Shown: piece after piece, positions 10,567 through 18,750 of the stretch
How the letters are laid out: every line of letters begins with the position of its first letter
Numbering within the stretch: position 1 is the stretch's first letter
Program-made: the position numbers and the translations under genes
From: Haliclona indistincta
Taxonomy: Eukaryota > Porifera > Demospongiae > Haplosclerida > Chalinidae
Direction of reading: 5' to 3'
Length of the DNA stretch: 64,000 bases
NCBI GenBank assembly: GCA_964017065.1
Contig: OZ024791.1
Location: 1,299,887 to 1,363,886 of the forward strand
The notes under the pieces: generated by a model
What the model was told of the DNA's origin: nothing
What the model saw: only the letters and a program-made list of their open reading frames with translations
Databases searched by the model: none

Positions 10567-11401
10567 CTAGCAGCTGTGTGCTAGCATGTAGACTTTCTAT
10601 TGTGCACAGTGTGATATAAGCTACATGTAGCTACATCCATGTATAAATACAATTTCTCATCTCTTAGTTCATGTATTATCTGCTGACTAGCTGTAAGCTA
10701 CAGTTGGCTCCAGCCCTCTTGATTCTGACCCTCATCACACTAGCTCATGAGTCCTGCTATGCACAAATGAATTTTGACTTGTTGTCATCTATGTATTGCC
10801 ACTGCATATACATGTACAGCCGGTGATTCAATCCTTAACAATAATGGCTTTGAGGTTGTTGTGGCACTAAGCAAAAATGGTACCACAGATGTTCTGTACA
10901 GTGGTGCAGCTACATTGCATTTAGTTGTCCTTTAGTGATGATGAGTTCCATTATTATTGCGTGCTTGTTGACTGTATGGTTGTATTTCACTACATGCCAC
11001 TCTATGTGCCAGTGGCTCGTAGAATCCGTGTTTGACATCTTTGCTGCATAGCGTGGTATTGCTAGTATTGTATTGTATTATTTGTGTTGTATTATTTGTA
11101 TCTTTGTATTGCTTTAATGTTGTAACTGTAAATATACTATTATGTGTAAACCATAATGTGTAGACTGTAAATACTTTAGTTATTATTGTGTAAACGTACT
11201 AAGAATGTGTTGTAGAATAGTCTTTGATTCTTGCTATAAATAGCTGTATGATTGTGAATTAAAAGTCTTGTGTTAGTATCAACTTGATCACCTATCGAAT
11301 GCACTAGTCCTGGGCACGATATCACACATAGCTTGTTGATACATTGTAATGTATCTTGTAGACTGTATATTGAGCTTGTGTTGTTACTGTAATGCACCTT
11401 A

Positions 11402-11597
11402 TTAGACCGTAGTTCAATGAAATTCTGCAATTTGATTGGTCCATTAGAGGTGTCTATTTGCCATAGACACCTACTTAGAACACCTGCGTTTACTTAGACA
11501 CCTTTTAATTAACCACGTTGTTAATAACCACAAAAAACATGGCGGCGTTGAAAAACACACGCGAGTTTACACTGCCAGCGTTCGAAAACGCGCTGTT
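11402..11597 (+). mobile_element. Fragment of a TAGACCRTAGYTCAATG-family MITE
   Basis: Collinear with 14148-14320: CTGCAATTTGATTGGTC, AACACCT, AACCACGTTGTTA, AACATGGCGG, GCGAGTTTACACTGCCAGCG. It breaks off after CGCTGTTG and is joined directly to a piece of a different element at 11598. Confidence 0.65.
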
Positions 11598-11757
11598 GTA
11601 CGTCAAGAAAAAGTCCGCGATAATCTTCGCGCGCTGCAACCAGCTCGCGACCCCACGTTTTTGTGGGATAGCTGCGACAGTTTTTGTGGCGAATGTTACC
11701 AGGCCCTCATTCGGTAATTAATTATTAATTAGAGGGTGGGGCCTGGGGCGGAGGCTA
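11598..11757 (-). mobile_element. Terminal fragment of the TAGCCTCCGCCCC MITE (inverted relative to 14624)
   Basis: Reverse complement of 14624-14790: GTACGTCAAGAAAAAGTCC through GGGGCCTGGGGCGGAGGCTA, ending at the element's TAGCCTCC terminus. Only one end is present, so it is a truncated or rearranged copy. Confidence 0.65.
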
Positions 11758-12060
11758 CAAGTTTTTAGGATCAAACACCACACCTACATCTACGGAGGCG
11801 AACGGCAGAATATGACTAGATTATGAAACAATAATGATATTCATCATTCCAATGATTTGCGTGGGCACAACTGGTAACCGTCACCTTAATATTGTTACAC
11901 TCCTTTTCCAATCTTGTTTTCATACTTTTTTCTGAAATCATCAACCCCAAGTCTTAGTTCATTTTTGTTGAAAATGTTTTTATTGTGTAATAAGTACACC
12001 ATGTAGTTTGCGGACATTTTGCTTCACTCAGTGCCCCTCTCTTCTGCCACCCTAAGCTAG
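11758..12060. other. Non-coding, with ends of two MITE families
   Basis: GGTAACCGTCACCTTAA at about 11873-11889 is a right end of the TTAA family. 11886-11965 (TTACACTCCTTTTCCAATCTTG ... GAAATCATCAACCC) matches the right arm of the hairpin at 34640-34710. No gene is seen. Confidence 0.5.
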
Positions 12061-12264
12061 CAAAATTGCTACTATTGACACCTATTTCACTGGTTGCCTG
12101 CATGTACCTGTACCTTGATGTAACTATGTGCTTAGGAACTGTGTGTTTGTGTTTTAGATTGGGGGGAGACTTTGTTGTGCACAGTTTGATACCAGCTAGC
12201 TACATCGATGTCCATGTCATACAGTTTAGCATCAGCCTGTTCATGTGTGTTACTGAGAAAATAA

Positions 12265-12445
12265 TTTTATGCTTAGCATCTGTACGCAAATTGTCGAAGT
12301 ATTTATATGATTAGTTGCACATTTTGTTTGTCACATATTCGGACCACCATGTTTGTGTATATATTATGTCCTTCCCCACTCCCACGTATTGTGTTGTTGT
12401 TGGTGTAAAATACTGAGCATTAGCATATAGTATGTACAGTGTAGT
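12265..12445 (+). repeat. Paralogous segment (uninterrupted copy)
   Basis: Matches 13155-13265 plus 14053-14140: TGCTTAGCATCTGTRCGCAA, TGATTAGTTGCACAT, ATTCGGACCACCATGTT, then GTATTGTGTTGTTGTTGG and AATACTGAGCATTAGCATA. In the second copy the two halves are separated by the 13266-14052 insertion. Confidence 0.7.
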
Positions 12446-12579
12446 TACATGTATAGCCTAGGTCAGTGAGTTTGTACGAAGAAATCTATCATGCTTTAAT
12501 GATAGTTTAGTTGTGTTCTTCTCCCAATCTAGTTTCCTTAGTAATGACATAAACAGATTTTCTTTTCTTAGTTCTCCAG

Positions 12580-13130
12580 GCTGTCCTCCATCGCTGTCCT
12601 GCTGCTCTGTCCTTTGTCCTGCTGTGCCTCTCTGCTGGTATGTATTGTTGTGCATGTGTATGTATTAGATATTTGAGGGTGCCTCCCACTTACGCCTGAT
12701 ACATTGTCTTCCCTAAGCTACATGTAGCTAGTCCTCTTTGTTCAGCAGAATGCTACTATTGCTGCCTTGTGTATATTGAACTATTGTTCTTCAAGCTTGT
12801 TGCTGGTATATTGAGCCAATGTTTTTACTTTCTAGCTTGTTACCAGTATCTGTTCATCTTATTGTGTTGCTACTGTGTTGTTATACGTACATGTGTGTGG
12901 TTTGTAAATTTCCTCCCTCTTTCAACCCTGTCACTTTTGACGCTTTCCATGACAGTTAGTGCAATAATGATAGCATTTGAGACCTCAGTTACCTGCCGTG
13001 TGTTAAGGTGTTGTTAGTGTCTATGTCACATTGATTAGTGTTACTCTTCTAATCGTGTATCAATGATGTAGTGTCAAGGGCATGCAACTTCGTATTTTCA
13101 AGCATTTGGTTTTGATAATTGTAATCAATC
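12580..13130 (+). pseudogene. Exon-like segment (12580-12637) and intron, decayed paralogous copy 2
   Basis: TTCTCCAG precedes a 58-base segment ending CTCTCTGCTG before GTATGTATTG. The following 500 bases match 9253-9905 without the 9404-9721 insertion. The exon-like part is Cys/Leu/Ser-rich and resembles no known domain. Confidence 0.4.
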
Positions 13131-13265
13131 TTCTCTAGCAATAACGTGTTAGCGAAAAATAATGCTTAGCATCTGTGCGCAAATTGTCAAAGTACATGAT
13201 TAGTTGCACATTTATTTTTGTTTGTTCCATATTCGGACCACCATGTTAGTGTATAATCTGCTTGG

Positions 13266-14052
13266 AATAGGCCATTCCCACTAAGAGCCCAAGGAATTTA
13301 ATTAGCATTAATAGCTTGCAAATTGACTTCTAGGTAGGCAGGGCTAACTCTGGGGGAAGAATGAGTTACGTAAGCGCTAAAAATAATACACGAATTTATA
13401 TGGCGCTTATGGAGAATGTATCGACACTTTTGAGGACTGTGTAGCGCTCTTTGTATGCTGCACAGCTGCGTAGCTTTGCTGGTTGCGTTCGTCTAAGCAT
13501 GGTCTATGGAATGGCGAAAACCCTGCGTGGAAAGGCACCGGCGTTGTGGAGAAAGGAGTGCGCAAACGATGCCTACTCACACTAAAATGACCATCGAAAA
13601 AATGCTGTCGGGAACGGTATTTGCTTACCTGAACGTCTAGACTGTTGAAGGAACAACTTTAAAGGAATCTTTGCATACAAAAACGACTTCCAGCTACACT
13701 TGGTGCTTGTTTCTTGCAAAAAAGATGCGCGAGTAGGCATCATTTCATTCATTTGCGCGCTCGTTTCTCCACAACGCCGGTGCCTTTCCATGCAGAGTTT
13801 CGCCATTCTATAGACCATGCTTAGACGAACGCAACCAGCATAGCTACGCAGCTGTGCAGCATACAAAGAGCGCTACACAGTCCTCGAAAGTGTCGATACG
13901 GTCTCCATAAGTGCCATATAAATTCGTGTATTTTTTTAGCGCTTACGTAACTCATTCTTCCCCCAGAGTTGGCCCTGCCCATCCAAGTAGGCGCATGTAC
14001 GCCCACGCATTGCATTCCACGCATATTTTGCTCTTACTGGGAATGGCCTATT
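13266..14052. mobile_element. Long foldback element (~787 bp, arms ~300 bp)
   Basis: Ends AATAGGCCATTCCCA and TGGGAATGGCCTATT. Long imperfect arms share AATGAGTTACGTAAGCGCT, TTTGTATGCTGCACAGCTGCG, GAACGCAACCAGC/GCTGGTTGCGTTC and GGCACCGGCGTTGTGGAG. The element separates two halves of a paralogous segment that are contiguous at 12345-12400. No coding capacity for a transposase is seen. Confidence 0.8.
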
Positions 14053-14147
14053 GGCCTTCCCCTGTATAGCTACACATACATGTATTGTGTTGTTGTTGGT
14101 GTAAAATACTGAGCATTAGCATACAGTATGTACAGTGTAAAAGTAGT

Positions 14148-14405
14148 TAGACCATAGCTCAATGTAATTCTGCAATTTGATTGGTCATTACCAGGTGTTC
14201 TAAATCCAGTAGAACACCTACTTAGAACACCTCTTAACTAACCACGTTGTTAGTAACCACAAAAACATGGCGGAGTCAAAAAACACATGCGAGTTTACAC
14301 TGCCAGCGTTCGAAAACACGCTGTTGCTTGACTCTGGCGACTTCTCTGGGTTCTCTACTACCTTGAGCGCTTCGGTTAGTTACGTGCAGCTATGGTCTAG
14401 ACGAT
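14148..14405. mobile_element. MITE with TAGACCATAGCT terminal inverted repeats
   Basis: Left end TTAGACCATAGCTCAATG and right end CAGCTATGGTCTAGAC are inverted. The left ~170 bases match the truncated copy at 11402-11597. Confidence 0.65.
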
Positions 14406-14515
14406 GTATTCTCGATGTCTATGAGATTTAGCTCACCTTGGAAACCGAAATAGATGCCCTCGCACTGCGCGCGTCGGGACGTCTAAATCTTTGGTTCCCG
14501 TGGTGATCTAAAGAG

Positions 14516-15530
14516 AGTGTCATAATTTGTAGCTTGCTTGTCGATCGATAGACATTGATCATAGCAAGTTTCAGTGACGGAGTGTTAGTCATCGCCGAGT
14601 GACGAGTTCGTCCCGTGTAGACTTAGCCTCCGCCCCAGGCCCCACCCTCTAATTAATAATTAATTACCGAATGAGGGCCTGGTAACACTCACCACAAAAA
14701 CTGTCGCAGCTACCCCACAAAAACGTGGGGTCGCGAGCTGGTTGCAGCGCGCGAAGATTATCGTGGACTTTTTCTTGACGTACAACGTAACCGTTCTTAT
14801 ACGTAAGCTCACTAAAGCACTCACAGGTCTGCTGCTGCATTAAATATAGTTTCGCTAAGATGGCGCTTGTCTCAGCAGCACATGGGATGCTTGTTGTGCG
14901 CCAACAAACCAGCGAGAATGAACAGACAAAAACTTATACGTACGAACGAATGGGCTAGGCGTTGTGTAACCATAGTAACACAAAATTTGATCGGGTGACA
15001 GTTTTTATCGTGAGTGTAACCAGGCCAACAAATCTCAATTAATAAATGAGAGAGGTGTGGCCTGGGGAGGAGGCTAGTGTAGACTAAGCACAATCGACAG
15101 TAAACCATTTTCCTTCAGTTCGTACAACTTAGGATGCTAAAATTGCTCGTGCAAGCTCATCTGCCATCTGTGCAGTGACCTTAGTATCGATTTCACTGAG
15201 CGATTATTATAAGCAATATGACACCTATGCAAATGCCATGCTTTCTGAAGTGAGCAGCTGAAATAATCGCGCACGATCACTGGTTCAGCGAAATCAATAA
15301 TAGGGTCACTGCACAGATGGCAGATGAGCTGATGAGCTTGCACAAGCAATTTAAACAACCTGAGTTGCATGAAACTGAAGAAAAACGGTTTATCGTTGAT
15401 CGTGCTTAGTCTACACGGGACGAGCTTGTCGCTTGGTGATGACTAACGCTCCGTTGCTGAAACTTGCTATGATTGATATCTATCGATAGACAAACAAGCT
15501 GCTTACTGTGATTCTCTCTGCAAGAATACC
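14516..15530. mobile_element. Foldback element carrying a nested MITE
   Basis: The left part (TGTCGATCGATAGAC, AGCAAGTTTCAG, CGGAGTGTTAGTCATC, GTCCCGTGTAGACT) is the inverted match of the right part (15404-15515: AGTCTACACGGGACGAG, GATGACTAACGCTCCG, CTGAAACTTGCTATG, CTATCGATAGACAAACAAGC). Inner arms 15125-15190 and 15295-15350 (GCTCATCTGCCATCTGTGCAGTGACC) complete the hairpin. A nested element lies at 14624-15076. A related partial copy spans about 27050-27230. Confidence 0.75.
14624..15076. mobile_element. 453-bp MITE with 9-bp target duplication (MULE-like)
   Basis: Begins TAGCCTCCGCCCCAGGCC and ends GGCCTGGGGAGGAGGCTA. It is flanked on both sides by the identical 9 bases GTGTAGACT (14615-14623 and 15077-15085). 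The interrupted host sequence, GTGTAGACTAAGCAC, is found intact and inverted at 15403-15417. A 9-bp duplication fits Mutator-like elements; an 8-bp hAT reading with ends shifted by one base is the alternative. Confidence 0.85.
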
Positions 15531-15671
15531 TATGGCTAGAAATATAGCTACTTGCAAAAGTCATGAATATTTTAAACATGGTGGCAAAGTGCTTGATAAG
15601 TGTTTCCCTTGGCCCTACCATGTACACAATGAAAGCTACATGTACACATGTACACAGCTACAATCAGTGAC

Positions 15672-16384
15672 AAGGTGGCGGTATACTGTTTCCTTATGAA
15701 TATTAATGAGCAACTTTTCTGCATCTTGTAACTTGCGCCAGAGAAACGCTAACAGCGTAATACTCGCTCTGTTGCATCATCGAGTGCGTCTCTGTGTATA
15801 ATGCAGGTTAGAGCACTGTGCAACATTCTTCACCAAGAAAAATTGACATCGCTTATTGTGAAAACTAAAATGCGTTATTTTCTAGCCAAGCCCCACTCCA
15901 GGTAAACTCTGCAGAAAGCAGTACTGGCTAAAGATCAACTCTTTAGGACTATCTCTAGGTCCGGACGAAGCGTTTTTCCAACTTATGGCACGTGCTACTG
16001 TTTTATGCAGCGTGAAGGGCGGCTGAAATGGAAAAAATAGCCTACTTTTTGTCCGTTGGAGTGATTTTCTTAAAATCTAAAGAATTTAATCCAAATTTCG
16101 CTTCGTCCGGACCTAGAGATAGTTCATAATAGTTCATTTTCAGCTAAGATTGCTTTCTGCGGAGTTTGCACGGAGAGATTTTTGGCTAGAAAAATACGCA
16201 TTAATTACCCGACAATTTTACTATGTGAAAACTATTGCACAGTGCTCTAACGTGCATTATACATAGAGACACACTAGATGATGCATCAGAGCGAGTATCA
16301 CGCTGTTAGCGTTTCTCTGTCGCGAGCACCAGAGAAGGAAAGTCACTCATTAATATTCATGAACTAGGTGTCCCGCCACCTTAA
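15672..16384. mobile_element. GGTGGCGGG-family foldback element
   Basis: Left AAGGTGGCGG, right CCCGCCACCTTAA. The arms fold along most of the length: AGAAACGCTAACAGCGT, ATACTCGCTCTG, ATAATGCA, TTAGAGCACTGTGCAA and AGGTCCGGACGAAGCG all recur inverted at 16098-16330. TTAA is intact only at the right end. Confidence 0.8.
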
Positions 16385-16393
16385 CAATGTGGC

Positions 16394-16595
16394 TTGAGGT
16401 TGTTACCCGTGCGCAGTATGCGGAAGGGTTATGCGTTTGGTTGCGTCTATATGTATATATGTGTGTGTGTCGTCAAAAAAACGGCTGTTTTGCATCTGCA
16501 TTGGTTCCTTCAGCCAGTACCTTTACCAAGGCCTATTGCCCTTGTGAATACTAACAGCTTGACTTTGAAAAGAGAAATGCTGTCAAGAAGTTAAT
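16394..16595 (+). pseudogene. Decayed copy of gene A intron and start of exon 2
   Basis: GCGCAGTATG.GGAAGGGTTATGC.TTTGG, TATATATGTGTGTG and GTCGTCAAAAAAA match 24757-24850, the intron before gene A exon 2. The sequence CTAACAGCTTGACTTTG matches the exon 2 boundary TTACAGCTTGGAAATTG. The copy ends where the truncated copia element begins. Confidence 0.45.
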
Positions 16596-18244
16596 AGATG
16601 GCAGCAGCCAAGCCAGCAGCAGCCAAGCCAACACTTGAACACGTCAGACTTTTTCTTGATGATATACACCCAGACGTAGCGAGTCTTGTCATCGATGAAC
16701 GTCACAAAATACTCAGCTCCACTTAGTGCCTTTGAACTCATCTTCCCACACACGTCGCTGTGTATTAAGTCGAGGGGATTTGCTGCTCTTCTATCACTCG
16801 ATTGTGGAAAGGGACTCCTGTGTTGCTTGCCTTTGCAGCATGGCTCGCAGACCGGTGAATCCTTGGTAACATGGTGGTAGTCGAAATCTTTCACCAGCTC
16901 ATCAGATGCAAGTTCCTTTAGACTAGACGAATTGAGATGTCCATATCGTCTGTGCCACAGTTCTTCTTTTGAGACATGACACTGCTCCACTTGCTTGTCT
17001 TCAGTATTCTTTGACTCGACCACTGTAACTTTGAACAGGTTTCCAGATTTGGTTGCGATGGTGATTAGTCGCCCATTGGAATCTCGAACAATACACCCTC
17101 TTTGGTTGAACTTGAATTCAATACCTCTTTCGGTCGCTTTCGATATGCTCAGCAGGCAGTAAGAGAGTTCGGGGACAAAGAGCACATTGTGCAGCTTGCA
17201 TTTCCTCGTCAGAGAACCTGACTTGACTTGAAGGTGTACGGTTCCACTGTATTTCGTTGGTAAGGCTCTTCCATCACCAATAACTACATCAAGGGGTTGA
17301 TTTAGCTTCTTCAGATCAGTAAACAGACTCCTATCATTGCAGATGTGGCTTGTAGCTCCTGAGTCTATGAGCCATTGTGTTCCAGTGTGAGAAGGCTCGT
17401 TTACACCTCTAGCTGCAAACACGTGTTGATGCACTAGTCCAACTTCTTCATCAGAACTTGACTCTTGCTCTCTGACCTCGACGTTGTTTGCCCTTTGCTT
17501 TGTCTTGTTGACGGGTCGACGATGATGTTGTTCAGACTCTTGCTTTTCTTCGTTCAGGCGATCGCGACAGTTTCTTTGAATGTGACCAAATTTGCCACAG
17601 TAGTGACATTGCGGTCCTCTTCTCCTGTGTTTCAATGACATAGCTCCTTCCGGGTCAGTTGAAGTGAGATCTTTCTCTCTCAGCTTTCGTTCTTCATGAC
17701 GTAGTCGCTCTATTACTGTTTCCATCTCTGGAACTTTATCATTTGCTTCGAGAGCAGTCACCAACATGTCAAAGGACTCTGGGAGACTCGCGAGCAGATA
17801 CACGACTCTGTCTTCATCAGTGATGTTGTCGCCGAGTATTGCGAGCTCATTGAAAATCTCTATCATGCTCTTCACATGTTCCTGCACGCTCTGTCCTTCT
17901 TTCAACATCAGCGAGTGTAGACGTTTTCGTAGAGCTAGTCTGTTAGCCCACGTCTTTTTCTGGAATTGTGTTGACAGCTTTCCCCATATGGCAGCAGGAT
18001 CAGTTGGATCTCCGAGGAGATAGAGAAGCGATGGGTCGACGGAAAGTACTATCGTCGCAAGAGCACGATCTCGACGGGTAGCGTACTTTGTATGCTGGTC
18101 GGTGCCTGCCTCCGGTTCAGTCTCGGTCTTGTTGACAATACTCCACAGTCCATCTCGCATTAGAGACATTTTGCATTGTATTTTCCAGGTTGCGTAGTTG
18201 GATCCTGTCAAAGGAACTACTCCACTCTTGCCTTCTGCAGCCAT
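16583..18244 (-). CDS. Ty1/copia gag-protease-integrase N-terminal part (truncated)
   Basis: The start ATG at 18244 follows the LTR and primer site. Residues ~1-190 are copia gag (UBN2-like; LTGSNYATWKIQCK near the N-terminus). A CCHC zinc knuckle (CHYCGKFGHIQRNC) lies near residue 215. The aspartic protease active site LIDSGATSHIC is near residue 290. The pre-integrase zinc motif HRRYGHLNSSSL ... CEPCCKGKQ runs from about residue 430 to 470. The integrase core begins (LIHSDVCGKM, FIDDKTRYVWVY) and then ends abruptly after DVFKCW in a short unrelated tail. The remaining integrase, reverse transcriptase and RNase H are absent, so the copy cannot move by itself. The gag-protease frame itself is open. 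The truncation point shows a direct 15-base duplication (GCAGCAGCCAAGCCA). Confidence 0.92.
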   Translation of the reverse strand: MAAEGKSGVVPLTGSNYATWKIQCKMSLMRDGLWSIVNKTETEPEAGTDQHTKYATRRDRALATIVLSVDPSLLYLLGDPTDPAAIWGKLSTQFQKKTWANRLALRKRLHSLMLKEGQSVQEHVKSMIEIFNELAILGDNITDEDRVVYLLASLPESFDMLVTALEANDKVPEMETVIERLRHEERKLREKDLTSTDPEGAMSLKHRRRGPQCHYCGKFGHIQRNCRDRLNEEKQESEQHHRRPVNKTKQRANNVEVREQESSSDEEVGLVHQHVFAARGVNEPSHTGTQWLIDSGATSHICNDRSLFTDLKKLNQPLDVVIGDGRALPTKYSGTVHLQVKSGSLTRKCKLHNVLFVPELSYCLLSISKATERGIEFKFNQRGCIVRDSNGRLITIATKSGNLFKVTVVESKNTEDKQVEQCHVSKEELWHRRYGHLNSSSLKELASDELVKDFDYHHVTKDSPVCEPCCKGKQHRSPFPQSSDRRAANPLDLIHSDVCGKMSSKALSGAEYFVTFIDDKTRYVWVYIIKKKSDVFKCWLGCCWLGCCHLLTS

Positions 18245-18300
18245 CTTGATTTTACTGGGGGCAGACTTCTCTTAAAACGGTGTCTTGCGTCCTGAGAGGC

Positions 18301-18315
18301 GCTGGGCTCATAACC
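18301..18315 (-). promoter_or_regulatory. Copia primer-binding site complementary to initiator tRNA-Met anticodon arm
   Basis: On the minus strand GGTTATGAGCCCAGC directly follows the LTR end. It is complementary to the anticodon stem-loop of eukaryotic initiator tRNA-Met, the half-tRNA priming mode known for Drosophila copia. Confidence 0.7.
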
Positions 18316-18551
18316 TGATAGATTTTTCGGAAAATTGTTATACTCACAAGACACGAATCAAGATCAGCACAGAGACAGCACACGAACGAATGACAGACCA
18401 CATGATACAAAAACTTAAATACTAAAAGAGGGAATGAGAGGAATGAACATTCAACACATGAAGTTACATTAACAAATAAATATACAAACTAATGCTAAAG
18501 ATACAACAGACATGTTAAGTGCATGCTATGACAGTTTTGTCCATTCCAACA
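18316..18551 (-). mobile_element. 5' LTR of the truncated copia element (236 bp)
   Basis: On the minus strand it starts TGTTGGAATGGACAAAAC and ends TCTATCA, the usual TGTTGG...CA boundaries of copia LTRs. A TATTTAAG promoter-like box is near 18415. The 3' LTR is missing because the element is truncated. The base block after the LTR on the + strand is TAGAC, a candidate 5-bp target duplication that cannot be checked. Confidence 0.8.
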
Positions 18552-18616
18552 TAGACAACTCTGGATGCAATCTCTGACTGCTACTCCATTAAATTGTTCT
18601 CGTCTAGCATGCTCTT

Positions 18617-18750
18617 AATTATCTTTCTATCAGCACTGTCAACAATGGTTATGCAGTCTTTATTGCCTTGTTCTGCAACAATCAATTATCTTTCTATCAG
18701 CACTGTCAACAATGGTTATGCAGTCTTTATTGCCTTGTTCTGCAACAATC
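18617..18750 (+). repeat. Perfect 67-bp tandem duplication
   Basis: 18617-18683 and 18684-18750 are identical (AATTATCTTTCTATCAGC ... CAACAATC). It abuts the CAGGGCCGG terminus of the hAT element. The lack of divergence suggests a recent event or an assembly artefact. Confidence 0.9.
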
